This document shows positions 26,409 through 41,720 of a stretch of 64,000 bases of DNA, in pieces (position 1 is the first letter of the stretch; every line of letters starts with the position of its first letter). The stretch is taken from the NCBI RefSeq assembly GCF_004801305.1, contig NZ_SSOD01000012.1, forward strand, positions 62,001 to 126,000. Reading direction: 5' to 3'. Under the pieces are notes generated by a model that saw nothing but the letters and a program-made list of their open reading frames with translations, did no database searches and was not told the origin of the DNA. This DNA comes from Pseudothauera rhizosphaerae. GTDB lineage: Bacteria > Pseudomonadota > Gammaproteobacteria > Burkholderiales > Rhodocyclaceae. A program made the position numbers and the translations under genes.

Positions 26409-27821
26409 ATGGAGCACGCAGTCCAGCAATTCATCCAGAACCGCACCTTCGACGAGATCCAGGTCGGCGACTTCTCCCAGTTGGTGCGTACGCTGAAGCC
26501 CGAGGACATCCACCTGTTCGCGGTCATGTCCGGCGACGTCAACCCCACCCATGTGGACCCGGAGTTCGCCCGCTCCAGCCAGTTCCGCGAGGTGGTCGGG
26601 CACAGCATGTGGGGCAGCACGCTGATCTCCACCGTGCTCGGCACCGAATTCCCCGGCCCCGGCACCGTGTACGTGTCGCAGGGGCTGAACTTCTGGCGTC
26701 CGATCACCATCGGCGACACGCTGACCATCACCGTGACCTGCCGCGAGAAGTTCGAGCACAACCACCACATCGTGTTCGACTGCCTGGCGGTCAACCAGGA
26801 CGGCCTCAAGGTCATCGACGGCACGGCCGAAGTGGCCGCGCCCACCGAGAAGATCAAGCGCACGCGGGTCAATCTGCCGGAGGTCACGATCTCCGACCGC
26901 GAGCTGCGCTACACCCATCTGCTGTCGATCAGCGCCGGGCTGGCCCCGATCCCCATCGCGGTCGCCCATCCCTGCGACGCCGAGTCCCTGCGCGGCCCGG
27001 TACAGGCGGCCAAGGCCGGGCTGGTGGACCCCATCCTGGTGGGCCCCGAGGCCAGGATCCGCGCCGTCGCCGAGGAGTACGACATCGACATTCGCGGCCT
27101 GCGCATCCTCGACGTACCGCACAGCCATGCGGCGGCCGAGGCCGCCGTCACACTGTGCCGCGACGGCGGCGCCGAGGCGCTGATGAAGGGGTCGCTGCAC
27201 ACCGACGAACTGATGAGCGCGGTGGTGTCCAAGGAAGGTGGCCTGCGCACCGCGCGCCGCATCAGCCACGTCTTCCTTGCCGACGTGCCGACCTACCCGC
27301 ACCCGCTGATGATCACCGATGCGGCGATCAACATCGAGCCCTCGCTGGAGGTCAAGGTCGACATCATCCAGAACGCCATCGACCTCGCCCACATCCTGGG
27401 CCTGAAGGAACCCAAGGTGGCCATCCTGTCGGCGGTGGAAACCGTCACCCCGAAGATCCGCTCCACCATCGACGCCGCCGCCCTGTGCAAGATGGCCGAT
27501 CGCGGCCAGATCAAGGGCGGGCTGCTGGACGGCCCGCTCGCCTTCGACAACGCGGTGTCGCTGGTCGCCGCCAAGACCAAGGGCATCCGCTCGGCGGTGG
27601 CCGGCAATGCCGACATCCTGGTGGTGCCGGATCTCGAATCCGGCAACATGGTCGCCAAACAGCTCGAATACCTGGCCGACGCGCTGATGGCCGGCGTGGT
27701 GCTGGGCGCGCGCGTGCCCATCGTGCTGACCAGCCGCGCCGACACCGCCGAAACCCGCGCCGCGTCCTGCGCCATCGTGCAATTGATGGCCCACAGGAAG
27801 CGCGAGGCGCTGCTCGCATGA
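26409..27821 (+). CDS. fused MaoC-like enoyl-CoA hydratase / phosphate acyltransferase
   Basis: 470 residues. Residues about 20-140 form a MaoC hot-dog domain (VMSGDVNPTHVDPEFARSS, with the catalytic Asp and His, then GHSMWGSTLIS). Residues about 155-470 form a Pta/Ptb domain (GPVQAAKAGLVDPILVG, GALAFD-like GPLAFDNAVS, VVPDLESGNMVAKQL). The fusion is known in proteobacteria as a bifunctional enoyl-CoA hydratase/phosphate acetyltransferase. With acetate kinase, overlapping by ATGA, it should convert acetyl-CoA or short acyl-CoA to acyl-phosphate, then to acid plus ATP, or the reverse. Whether the substrate is acetyl, butyryl or crotonyl is not clear from sequence. Confidence 0.92.
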   Translation: MEHAVQQFIQNRTFDEIQVGDFSQLVRTLKPEDIHLFAVMSGDVNPTHVDPEFARSSQFREVVGHSMWGSTLISTVLGTEFPGPGTVYVSQGLNFWRPITIGDTLTITVTCREKFEHNHHIVFDCLAVNQDGLKVIDGTAEVAAPTEKIKRTRVNLPEVTISDRELRYTHLLSISAGLAPIPIAVAHPCDAESLRGPVQAAKAGLVDPILVGPEARIRAVAEEYDIDIRGLRILDVPHSHAAAEAAVTLCRDGGAEALMKGSLHTDELMSAVVSKEGGLRTARRISHVFLADVPTYPHPLMITDAAINIEPSLEVKVDIIQNAIDLAHILGLKEPKVAILSAVETVTPKIRSTIDAAALCKMADRGQIKGGLLDGPLAFDNAVSLVAAKTKGIRSAVAGNADILVVPDLESGNMVAKQLEYLADALMAGVVLGARVPIVLTSRADTAETRAASCAIVQLMAHRKREALLA

Positions 27822-29002
27822 AGGCCGTACTCGTCCTCAACGCCGGCTCGTCCAGCCTGAAGTTCGCGCTGTTCGCCGCCGAACCGCAACTGGCCGACAC
27901 GCCGGCGCTGTCGGGCCAGGTGGAGGGCATCGGTGCCACCCCCGAACTGACCGCGCGCGACGCCTCGGGCGAACGCTTCCAGGAGCCGGTGACCACCGCC
28001 GGCGGGCAGACGGAGCAGCATCGCGACTCGCTGACCCACCTGTTCCGCTGGCTCACCGCCCACAACCCGGACCTGGAGATCGTCGCCGCCGGCCACCGCG
28101 TCGTGCACGGCGGCGAGCGCTACAGCGCGCCGGTGCGCCTCACCGAGGCCGTACTGCAGGAACTTGACCATTTCGTACCGCTCGCTCCGCTGCATCAGCC
28201 GCACAATCTGCGCGCGGTGCGCGCAGTGGCCGCGCTGCTGCCGGAAATTCCCCAGGTGGGCTGCTTCGATACCGCCTTCCACCGCACCCAGCCGCCGCTC
28301 GCCCAGGCCTTCGCATTGCCGCGCGCCTTGAGTGCCGAAGGCGTCAAGCGCTACGGCTTCCACGGCCTGTCCTACGATTACGTGGCGCGCAGCCTGCCGG
28401 GAGTGATCGGCGAACGGGCGCACGGCGCGGTGGTGATCGCCCACCTGGGCAACGGTTCATCCATGTGCGCGCTGCGCGACGGCAAGAGCGTGGCCACCAC
28501 GATGGGCTTCACCGCCGTGGAGGGCCTGGTGATGGGTACCCGCAGCGGCAGCCTGGACCCCGGCGTGCTGCTCTACCTGATGGATCAGAAGGGCATGGAC
28601 GCCAAGGCGCTGACCCGCCTGGTGTACAAGGAATCCGGCCTGCTGGGCGTGTCGGGCATCAGCCAGGACATGCGCACCCTGTTGGCTTCGGCGGCGCCCG
28701 AAGCCAGGGAAGCGGTGGACCTGTACTGCTACCGCATCGCGCGCGAGCTCGGCTCCCTCGCCGCCGCGGCCGGCGGCCTGGACGCACTGGTGTTCACCGG
28801 CGGCATCGGCGAGCACGCCGCGCCGGTACGCGAGAAGGTCGCGGAACTGTCCGCCTGGCTGGGGGTGAAGATCGACCCCGCGGCCAACGCCGCCCACACC
28901 ACGCGCATCGACAGTGCGGACAGCAAGGTTGCCGTGGCAGTGATGCCCACCAACGAGGAGGGCATGATCGCGCGCTACACCGTGGAGTTGCTCGGCGGTT
29001 GA
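27818..29002 (+). CDS. ackA: acetate kinase
   Basis: 394 residues. N-terminal [15 protein letters not shown] is the acetokinase signature. Later come [20 protein letters not shown], the nucleotide motif [11 protein letters not shown] and FTGGIGEHA. The start ATG at 27818 overlaps the stop of the upstream Pta fusion (ATGA), so the genes are translationally coupled. It interconverts acetyl-phosphate and ADP with acetate and ATP in the cytoplasm. Propionate or butyrate kinase activity cannot be ruled out. A REP-like repeat and a bidirectional terminator follow. Confidence 0.95.
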   Translation: MKAVLVLNAGSSSLKFALFAAEPQLADTPALSGQVEGIGATPELTARDASGERFQEPVTTAGGQTEQHRDSLTHLFRWLTAHNPDLEIVAAGHRVVHGGERYSAPVRLTEAVLQELDHFVPLAPLHQPHNLRAVRAVAALLPEIPQVGCFDTAFHRTQPPLAQAFALPRALSAEGVKRYGFHGLSYDYVARSLPGVIGERAHGAVVIAHLGNGSSMCALRDGKSVATTMGFTAVEGLVMGTRSGSLDPGVLLYLMDQKGMDAKALTRLVYKESGLLGVSGISQDMRTLLASAAPEAREAVDLYCYRIARELGSLAAAAGGLDALVFTGGIGEHAAPVREKVAELSAWLGVKIDPAANAAHTTRIDSADSKVAVAVMPTNEEGMIARYTVELLGG

Positions 29003-29012
29003 GATCGGCCCC

Positions 29013-29084
29013 GTAGGAGCGGCCTTGGCCGCGATGCGGCGGTGGTTTTCTCGTAGGCCGTATCGCGGCCAAGGCCGCTCCTAC
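29013..29084. repeat. REP-like palindromic element
   Basis: GTAGGAGCGGCCTTGGCC begins a 23-base arm (29013-29035), perfectly inverted at 29062-29084, with a 26-base loop. The GTAGGAGC...GCTCCTAC pattern is typical of repetitive extragenic palindromes scattered in proteobacterial genomes. It sits between two convergent genes, the usual place. I see no second copy in this window. Confidence 0.75.
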
Positions 29085-29102
29085 AATCGCAGCAGACGGA
29101 CA

Positions 29103-29130
29103 AAAAGGGCGACCCGCGGGTCGCCCTTTT
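29103..29130. terminator. bidirectional terminator between ackA and gltD
   Basis: A perfect palindrome of 28 bases, AAAAGGGCGACCC mirrored by GGGTCGCCCTTTT with GC at the centre. It gives a strong stem followed by Ts on both strands, between convergent ackA and gltD. Confidence 0.9.
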
Positions 29131-29149
29131 CTTTCGGATGCCGCCTTGT

Positions 29150-30613
<1,464 letters not shown>

Positions 30614-30615
30614 TC

Positions 30616-35289
<4,674 letters not shown>

Positions 35290-35387
35290 CTCGTTCTTCC
35301 TCGAAACAACGCGTTCACCGGACTGGTCCGGCACGATTCAGGCGACTGCCACCCGCGCAAAATGCCCTGAGCATGAATTCTGCGGCC

Positions 35388-35415
35388 AAAAAAACGCCGG
35401 CCCACAGGCACCGGC
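35388..35415 (-). terminator. terminator-like hairpin in the gltB leader (possible attenuator)
   Basis: On the minus strand GCCGG (35411-35415) and CCGGC (35396-35400) pair across a 10-nt loop, and after one base there are seven Ts (35388-35394). It lies about 70 bases after the proposed gltB start of transcription and 99 bases before the gltB ATG. It could be the end of dgt transcripts or an attenuator. Confidence 0.5.
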
Positions 35416-35472
35416 TGTCTTTTTACGCGCACACGGCGCCCGCATTTTGCTTGGATTGGAGAGCGGTCGACG

Positions 35473-35502
35473 AATATACCCCCCCGGGGCGGAATCGTTC
35501 AA
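35473..35502 (-). promoter_or_regulatory. sigma-70 promoter of gltBD
   Basis: On the minus strand TTGAAC (35497-35502), an 18-base spacer and TATATT (35473-35478) make a good promoter. Transcription would start near 35466, giving a leader of about 177 bases. The rest of the 245-bp gap between dgt and gltB shows no gene I trust. Confidence 0.65.
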
Positions 35503-35534
35503 GTTTTTTTGCGCTGCGGCAAGCCTATGATCGC

Positions 35535-36659
35535 TCAGTGGATTTCGCCGACGGCGAAGAGACGGCGATGTTCCCTGATGGCGTAGCGGTCGGTCATGCC
35601 GGCGATGTAGTCGGCGATCGCCCGCGCCTTGTCGTCGTGGGCGCGGGCCTGGTACTGCGGGGGCAGCAGTTGCGGTTCGGCCATGAAGGCGCCAAAGAGG
35701 TCGGTGACGATGCGGCGTGCCTTGTTGGTCATGCGCAGCACCTGGTAATGGTGGTACAGGCTGTCGCGCAGGAAGTGCTTCAGCTCGCGCAGGCGGGGCA
35801 GCAGGCCGTCGGAGTAGGCCACCAGGCGCGGCGCGGCGCGCACGTCGGCCAGGGTGGCCACGCCGGCCGCGGCAATGTTGGCGCGGGTACGTGCGGTGAG
35901 GTCGAGCACCATCTGGTTGATCATGCGGCGGACTGTCTCGTGGATCAGTTTGCGCCCCGCGAGACCGGGCCAGATGCGCTCGACCTCGCGCCGGTTGTCG
36001 GCGAATACCGGTACCGCGTCGAGCTGCTCCAGCGTGATCAGGCCGGAGCGCAGGCCGTCGTCCACGTCGTGGTTGTTGTAAGCGATCTCGTCGGCCAGGT
36101 TGGCCAACTGGGCCTCCAAAGAGGGCTGGGTGCCGTCGAGGAAGCGCCGGCCCAGTTCGCCCAGGCGTTCGGCGTTGGCCCGCGAGCAGTGTTTGAGGAT
36201 GCCCTCCCGCGTCTCGTAGGTGAGGTTCAGCCCGTCGAAGGCGGCGTAGTGCTCTTCCAGCAGGTCCACAGTGCGCAGCGACTGCAGGTTATGCTCGAAG
36301 CCGCCATACGCCTTCATGCAGGCGTTGAGGGCTTCCTGCCCGGCGTGGCCGAAGGGGGTGTGGCCCAGGTCGTGGGCCAGCGCGATGGATTCGGCCAGAT
36401 CCTCGTTCAAGCCGAGGATGCGCGCGATGCTGCGGGATATCTGCGCGACCTCGATGCTGTGGGTGAGGCGGGTGCGGAACAGGTCGCCCTCGTGGTTGAC
36501 GAAAACCTGGGTCTTGTACTCCAGGCGGCGAAAGGCCGTGGAATGCACGATGCGGTCGCGGTCGCGCTGGAATTCGCTGCGCTCGGCCGGCGGCGGCTCG
36601 GCATGCATGCGCCCGCGCGACTGGCGCTCGTCCGCGGCATAGGGCGCGAGCGCGCTCAC
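35535..36659 (-). CDS. dgt: deoxyguanosinetriphosphate triphosphohydrolase-like protein
   Basis: 374 residues starting with GTG at 36659, which overlaps the aroB stop (GTGA). The longer frame upstream is a shadow of aroB. HD-superfamily metal ligands are seen in [12 protein letters not shown] (His), [15 protein letters not shown] (His-Asp, then His) and a later [12 protein letters not shown] (Asp). The preceding [21 protein letters not shown] is typical of dGTPase-like proteins. Members remove triphosphate from dNTPs. The position aroK-aroB-dgt is common in betaproteobacteria. Confidence 0.93.
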   Translation of the reverse strand: MSALAPYAADERQSRGRMHAEPPPAERSEFQRDRDRIVHSTAFRRLEYKTQVFVNHEGDLFRTRLTHSIEVAQISRSIARILGLNEDLAESIALAHDLGHTPFGHAGQEALNACMKAYGGFEHNLQSLRTVDLLEEHYAAFDGLNLTYETREGILKHCSRANAERLGELGRRFLDGTQPSLEAQLANLADEIAYNNHDVDDGLRSGLITLEQLDAVPVFADNRREVERIWPGLAGRKLIHETVRRMINQMVLDLTARTRANIAAAGVATLADVRAAPRLVAYSDGLLPRLRELKHFLRDSLYHHYQVLRMTNKARRIVTDLFGAFMAEPQLLPPQYQARAHDDKARAIADYIAGMTDRYAIREHRRLFAVGEIH

Positions 36660-37738
36660 GGGCAGCAGGCCTCGATGGCCGCGGCGATCTGCTCCGGCGT
36701 GGCGGTGTCGCTGACCACCGCACGGCCGATGGCCTTGAGCAGGACCAGGCGCATGCGGCCGGCTTCGACCTTCTTGTCGTGAGCCATCAGTTCGAGGTAG
36801 CGTTCGGCGCCCAGCGCCGGACCGCTGACGGGCAGGCCGGCGCGGCGGAATAGTGCTACGGCACGTTCCAGGTCCTTCTCGCCGAGCCAGCCGAGAGCGT
36901 GCGACAGACGGGCGGCCATCACCGTACCCGCCGCCACCGCCTCGCCGTGCAGCCACTCACCGTAGCCGAGCCCGGTCTCGATGGCATGGCCGAAGGTGTG
37001 GCCGAGGTTGAGGAGCGCCCGCTCGCCTTGCTCGGTCTCGTCGGCGGCCACCACCTCCGCCTTGTTGCGGCACGAACGTTCGATGGCGTAGGCGATGGCT
37101 GCAGGGTTGCGTTCCAGCAGGCGCTCAAGATTCCCTTCCAGCCAGACGAAGAAGTCCAGATCGCGAATCAGGCCGTATTTGATGACCTCGGCGATGCCGG
37201 CCTTCAGTTCCCGATCCGGCAGCGTGTCGAGCGTCGCGGTGTCGGCGATCACCAGCCGCGGCTGGTAAAAGGCGCCGATCATGTTCTTGCCCAGCGGATG
37301 ATTGATGGCGGTCTTGCCGCCTACCGAGGAATCCACCTGCGCCAAAAGGGTCGTGGGAATCTGCATGAAGGGCATGCCGCGCTGATAGGTGGCGGCAGCG
37401 AAGCCGGCCATGTCGCCGACCACCCCGCCGCCGAGGGCGATGAGCATGGTCGAACGCTCGCAGCGCTCGGCCAGCAGCGTGTCGAAGATCAGGTTGAGCG
37501 TCTGCCAGTCCTTATAGGCTTCCCCGTCCGGCAGCACCACCGCCGTGACGCGCACGCCGTTGGCCTCCAGGCCGCGCTGCACACGTTCCCGGTAGAGCGG
37601 TCCGACGCGGTCGTTGGTGACGATGGCCACCCGCGGCGTCTTCAGGCGGGCGAGGATCAGCGAGGGATCGTCGAGCAGGCCGCGGCCGATATGGATGGGG
37701 TAGCTGCGCTCGCCCAGCGCGACATCAAGGGTATGCAT
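36656..37738 (-). CDS. aroB: 3-dehydroquinate synthase
   Basis: 360 residues from the ATG at 37738, overlapping the aroK stop (ATGA). NAD-binding and metal motifs: [42 protein letters not shown], and the zinc-ligand stretch [11 protein letters not shown]. It converts DAHP to 3-dehydroquinate, the second step of the shikimate pathway. It is coupled to aroK upstream and dgt downstream. Confidence 0.96.
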   Translation of the reverse strand: MHTLDVALGERSYPIHIGRGLLDDPSLILARLKTPRVAIVTNDRVGPLYRERVQRGLEANGVRVTAVVLPDGEAYKDWQTLNLIFDTLLAERCERSTMLIALGGGVVGDMAGFAAATYQRGMPFMQIPTTLLAQVDSSVGGKTAINHPLGKNMIGAFYQPRLVIADTATLDTLPDRELKAGIAEVIKYGLIRDLDFFVWLEGNLERLLERNPAAIAYAIERSCRNKAEVVAADETEQGERALLNLGHTFGHAIETGLGYGEWLHGEAVAAGTVMAARLSHALGWLGEKDLERAVALFRRAGLPVSGPALGAERYLELMAHDKKVEAGRMRLVLLKAIGRAVVSDTATPEQIAAAIEACCP

Positions 37739-38262
37739 CAGGCTTTCCTGCAGGTTTCCAAGGCTTTCTGTATCTGCCTTATGGTACCGCCTGGATTGCC
37801 CCGCCCGCCATCGACAACGATGTCGGCGATCTCCCGGTACAGCGGATCGCGCTGCTGATGCAGGCTGAAGATGCGCTCGCGCGGATTGGAAACCTGCAGC
37901 AGGGGGCGGTTGCGGTCGCGCCGGGTACGCTCCCACAACACCTGGGGCGGGACGTTGAGGTAGATGACCACGCCCCGTTCGGCCAACATGGCGCGGTTCT
38001 CCGCCCTCATGACCGCGCCACCTCCGGTGGCGATGACCAACCCGTCGATGCGAGTGAGTTCGTCGATCACCTGGGTCTCGCGGCGACGGAAACCTTCCTC
38101 GCCTTCGATTTCGAAGATGGTCGGAATCTTCACGCCGGTACGCGCCTCGATTTCATGGTCGCAATCGACGAAGCGCATACCGCATCGTTTCGCCAGTTCA
38201 CGCCCGATGGTGGTCTTGCCGGCCCCCATCATTCCTACCAGTATCAATCGTTCCACGAGCAA
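37738..38262 (-). CDS. aroK: shikimate kinase
   Basis: About 174 residues. Walker [12 protein letters not shown], the shikimate-binding DCDHEIE and GGGAVM, and the lid DRNRPLL are all present. It phosphorylates shikimate with ATP. There is no ATG at the expected start: the frame opens with TTG at 38262 and has a GTG at 38256 and another TTG at 38247, all with poor Shine-Dalgarno context. I keep 38262 but GTG at 38256 is equally likely. A terminator for the pil operon ends only 16 bases upstream, so expression may depend on read-through. Confidence 0.93.
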   Translation of the reverse strand: MLVERLILVGMMGAGKTTIGRELAKRCGMRFVDCDHEIEARTGVKIPTIFEIEGEEGFRRRETQVIDELTRIDGLVIATGGGAVMRAENRAMLAERGVVIYLNVPPQVLWERTRRDRNRPLLQVSNPRERIFSLHQQRDPLYREIADIVVDGGRGNPGGTIRQIQKALETCRKA

Positions 38263-38277
38263 AGCGGTAATCGCGGC

Positions 38278-38308
38278 AAAAAAAGAAGCCCCAAGGATAT
38301 GGAGCTTC
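38278..38308 (-). terminator. terminator after pilQ
   Basis: On the minus strand GAAGCTCC and GGGGCTTC form an 8-bp stem (one G-U) with an 8-nt loop, followed by seven Ts (38278-38284). It closes the pilMNOPQ operon 31 bases after the pilQ stop. Confidence 0.82.
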
Positions 38309-38338
38309 CGTGTGCATCACAAACTGTTCCGGACGCGT

Positions 38339-40501
38339 TCAGCGAACCGATAGGGCTTCCGAGATGATGCGTGGGGTGATGAACACCAGCAGTTCGTTGC
38401 GACTGGCACCTTTTGAGGTAGTACGGAACAGCGCACCGAGAACGGGAATTTCGCCAAGAAGCGGAACCCGCGTTACGTTCTCGGTCTCCTCTTCTTCGTA
38501 AATACCGCCGATCACCACCGTACCGCCGTTCTCGACCAGCACTTCTGTCTTCACATTCTTGGTGTCGATGGCAGGCTCCGTAAAGCCCGCCGGGAAGACC
38601 GGACGGTCCTTGTTAACTTCCACCTGCAACTGCAGCCTGCCGTCCGGCGTGATCAGCGGTTTTACCTTGAGCGACAAGACGGCTTTCTTGAACTCGACGC
38701 TGGTAGCCCCCGAACTGGTTTCCTTGCGGTACGCAACCTCGGTCCCTTGCTCGATCGTTGCCTCGACTTGGTTGGCAGTCATCACCCGCGGGCTCGAGAT
38801 GATCCGGCCGCGCCCATCCGCTTCCAGCGCCTGAAGTTCCATATTCAGGAATCGGGTGAGGCTGCTGTTGAACAGGGTCAGGTTGAGCGAACCGAACCCG
38901 GTGGGCAAGAAACCATTACCACTGGTCGCGGATTCACCCACCCTGTGGACGATGCCGTTGATTACAGCGTTTGCCCCAGTGTTGACCGCGCCGGTCGTCG
39001 GATTGACGGACGCAAACTCAGACTTTCCAAAACCGATGCGGGCGCCGTCGCCGATCTCAAGCGCTTTGCGGTCGCCATAGCCCAGCCGTACGCCGAGATC
39101 GCGCGAAAAGTCCTTGCTGGCCTCGACGATACGCGCTTCGATCAGCACCTGGCGCGGCGCAATGTCGATCTCGCCGATCAGGCGGCGCAGGTCATCGAGT
39201 CGGCTTGCGACGTCGGTGACGAAGAGCTTGTTGCTGCGGTCATCCACCACCACGCTCCCGCGCTTGGAAAGAACCGTCTGGTCCTTGCTCTTGAGGAAAT
39301 CAAAGATCTCCTTGGCGCGGTGGTAGTTGATCTGGAAGCTCTCCGTCTGCAGCGGCTCCAGATCGCCGATCTGGGCCAAGGCTTCAAGCTGGAGCTTCTC
39401 GCGCGTCGCCAATTCGTCACCCGGCGCTATCCAGATGACGTTGCCGTTCTTGCGCATGTCCAGGCCCTTGGCCTGCAGGATGATGTCGAGGGCCTGATCC
39501 CAGGGCACGTCCTTCAGGCGCAGGGTGAGGTTGCCGCGCACGGAGTCACTGGTGATGATGTTGAAGTCGGTGAAGTCCGCGATCACCTGCAGTACGGCCC
39601 GCACATCCACGTTCTGGAAGTTGAGGGACAGCCGCTCGCCGCCGTACTGCCCACGCGGCGTGCCCTGCACGAGCTTGTTCGGATCTTCGACAACGCGCTT
39701 GACCTCGAGCACGAACTGGTTGTCGCTTTGGTAGGCATTGTGCTCCCACAGGCCATGGGGCGTGACTACCAGACGCACGTTGTCGCCCTGCTGCTGCGTG
39801 ACCATCGCTGTCACCGGTGTACCGAAGTCGGTCACGTCAGAACGCCGGCGCAGGTGTTCGGGCAGGGATGCCTGGACGAACTCGACGACGAGGTTGGCGC
39901 CCTGTTTACGGATGTCGATCGCGGTATCCGGGTTTGACAATTCGACCACGACACGCCCTTCACCATCTTTGCCTCGGCGGAAGTTGACGTCGCGAATGCT
40001 CTTGTTGGCTGCTGCAGCCTCGCCCGACGACGCGGCAAAGTTGACGATCGGTTGCTCCGCGGACGAAGTGACGATGGCTTCCTGACCGAGCGGAGTGAGT
40101 GTGATGATCAACGCATTGCCGTCGAGCCGCGCTTCGTACGGGGACATCCGGGTCAGGTTCAGTACTAGTCGGGTACGGTCGCCAGCTTGCACGACGTTCG
40201 CACTGCGCAGATCCCCGGCATTGATGTTCTGGCTGCTGCGCCCGAGAGCGTTCGTCGTTGCCGGCAGATCGAATGCGATACGGGCAGGATTGGCCACGCT
40301 GAAGCTCGCCGGCACGGCCGCCAGCGGTGTCTTCAGAGTGAGCTTGATGTATACCGAGCCGCCCTGTTCGGCGACCTCCAGATTTTCGATACGATTGGGC
40401 GCCTGCGCCTGCTGGCCGGCCTCCTGGGCTTGAGCGACGACCCAAGGGGCGGGGGCCACGATGAGAGCTGCGAGCAGCAGCGTCGCGATCCGGGTTTTCA
40501 T
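38339..40501 (-). CDS. pilQ: type IV pilus secretin
   Basis: 720 residues from the ATG at 40501, which overlaps the pilP stop. A signal peptide covers about 1-26 (ending WVVAQAQ). Two AMIN domains for peptidoglycan binding lie at about 35-250. N-domains follow (LSLNFQNVDVRAVLQVIADFTD), then the secretin domain (VLIEARIVEAS, GRGRIISSPRVMTANQVEATIEQG, GGTVVIGGIYEEE, VPLLGEIPVLGALFR). It forms the outer-membrane pore for the pilus. Last gene of pilMNOPQ, followed by a terminator. Confidence 0.96.
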   Translation of the reverse strand: MKTRIATLLLAALIVAPAPWVVAQAQEAGQQAQAPNRIENLEVAEQGGSVYIKLTLKTPLAAVPASFSVANPARIAFDLPATTNALGRSSQNINAGDLRSANVVQAGDRTRLVLNLTRMSPYEARLDGNALIITLTPLGQEAIVTSSAEQPIVNFAASSGEAAAANKSIRDVNFRRGKDGEGRVVVELSNPDTAIDIRKQGANLVVEFVQASLPEHLRRRSDVTDFGTPVTAMVTQQQGDNVRLVVTPHGLWEHNAYQSDNQFVLEVKRVVEDPNKLVQGTPRGQYGGERLSLNFQNVDVRAVLQVIADFTDFNIITSDSVRGNLTLRLKDVPWDQALDIILQAKGLDMRKNGNVIWIAPGDELATREKLQLEALAQIGDLEPLQTESFQINYHRAKEIFDFLKSKDQTVLSKRGSVVVDDRSNKLFVTDVASRLDDLRRLIGEIDIAPRQVLIEARIVEASKDFSRDLGVRLGYGDRKALEIGDGARIGFGKSEFASVNPTTGAVNTGANAVINGIVHRVGESATSGNGFLPTGFGSLNLTLFNSSLTRFLNMELQALEADGRGRIISSPRVMTANQVEATIEQGTEVAYRKETSSGATSVEFKKAVLSLKVKPLITPDGRLQLQVEVNKDRPVFPAGFTEPAIDTKNVKTEVLVENGGTVVIGGIYEEEETENVTRVPLLGEIPVLGALFRTTSKGASRNELLVFITPRIISEALSVR

Positions 40502-41034
40502 CTTTTGTTCTCCTGCTGCTCTTGCAACAACAACGAACTGCTGCGTTCGGTCCATTCGCCGTTAACGTCCTCGACGAGCTCGCGCAACTTGACTTCGGTC
40601 TCGGTCACGGCAGTCACCAGGCCGAAGTCCTGTCCCATATAATTTCCCACCCGCACCGTGTGTATCGTGCCGCCGACGCGGATCAGGGCTTCGGTCTGCT
40701 TGCCGAGCAATGCACCGACCATGGTCAGCGATTCGAGCGGATAGCTTTCGAGCGGCTCTTTACGGCGGTCCATGTCGGGCTTGAGACCGCTACCGCTGCT
40801 GGCGGCAGTACGCTGTTCGGGCACCAAGCGTTCGGTGCTGAACGGACTCGGCAAAGACTCGGCATCGTATTCGACGATAGGGAAGGGTTTGATCTCGGGC
40901 AGCGGCTTGACGGTACCACGCATGCCCTTGGCCTCCTCAGCCATCCAGGCCTGGATGTTCTCTTCGTCGCTCGCACAGCCGCCGAGCAGCAGGGCAGCCA
41001 CCAGAACCGGCACCGCCGAGGGCGAAAGTTTCAT
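40498..41034 (-). CDS. pilP: type IV pilus alignment lipoprotein
   Basis: 178 residues from the ATG at 41034, preferred because GAGGTGG precedes it. The ATG at 41046 also overlaps the pilO stop but would add four residues before the signal. Lipobox LLLGGCASD. Later segments PLESYPLESLTMVGALLG and GNYMGQDFGLVTAVTETEVKLRELV are typical of PilP, which links the inner-membrane PilMNO complex to the PilQ secretin. Confidence 0.94.
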   Translation of the reverse strand: MKLSPSAVPVLVAALLLGGCASDEENIQAWMAEEAKGMRGTVKPLPEIKPFPIVEYDAESLPSPFSTERLVPEQRTAASSGSGLKPDMDRRKEPLESYPLESLTMVGALLGKQTEALIRVGGTIHTVRVGNYMGQDFGLVTAVTETEVKLRELVEDVNGEWTERSSSLLLQEQQENKR

Positions 41035-41042
41035 GGGCCACC

Positions 41043-41720
41043 TCATTTCCGGCCTCCGGGCTTCTTCTGCGCCGCCTGACGCTTCCTTGCGAGCTCCTGC
41101 TCATCAAGGTAGCGATAGGTCACGGCACTTGCCTCGAGCTTCAACTTGCCGTCCTTAGTCCCATCGATGGCAATGTTGTTGAGCGTAACGATGCGCGACA
41201 TCTTCGCCACATCCCCGGCAAAGGCGCCCAGATCGTGGTAACCACCGATGACCCGGATAGCGATGGGCATCTCGGCGTAAAAATCCTTGATGACGTCAGC
41301 CCCAGGCTTGAAGAGTTCGAACTGCAGCCCACGCCCCAAACCGGCCTGGTTGATCTCGGCAAGCAGCGAATCCATTTCGGCACGGTTCGGCAACTGGCTC
41401 AGCAGGGCACCAAACTGGCGATCGATCTCCTCGAGTTGCCGCTTGTGCTCATCGAGGTTCACCGCCTGCCGCTTCTTCGACACCCACTGTTCGCGCAGCG
41501 TCACCTCCTCTGCCTCGCGCTGGGTCAGCGTGTCGATCTGCTCGCGCCAGTCAAACCACCACGCCGCGGCTACGGTCGCGACGAACAGGCCGATGAACAC
41601 CGCGATCTTGGGCGCGGTGGGCCATATTCCCGGATCGTTGGGATCCAGCCCCTTGAAATCCCTCGCCAGGCGTTCGAAATCGATGCCCTTCACCTTGTCG
41701 CGGGCTTGATTGAGTTTCAT
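41043..41720 (-). CDS. pilO: type IV pilus inner-membrane protein PilO
   Basis: 225 residues. A single transmembrane segment (about 33-53) follows a short cytoplasmic end. Then comes a coiled coil (EAEEVTLREQWVSKKRQAVNLDEH) and a ferredoxin-like C-terminal domain (GRGLQFELFKPG, MPIAIRVIGGYHDLGAFAGDVAKMSRIVTL). It pairs with PilN in the alignment complex. The start overlaps the pilN stop (41717-41720). Confidence 0.94.
   Translation of the reverse strand: MKLNQARDKVKGIDFERLARDFKGLDPNDPGIWPTAPKIAVFIGLFVATVAAAWWFDWREQIDTLTQREAEEVTLREQWVSKKRQAVNLDEHKRQLEEIDRQFGALLSQLPNRAEMDSLLAEINQAGLGRGLQFELFKPGADVIKDFYAEMPIAIRVIGGYHDLGAFAGDVAKMSRIVTLNNIAIDGTKDGKLKLEASAVTYRYLDEQELARKRQAAQKKPGGRK

Noticed and set aside
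29013-29130. A CRISPR array or attachment site between ackA and gltD
   Set aside because: There is only one inverted repeat and one palindromic terminator, with no spaced direct repeats and no integrase nearby.
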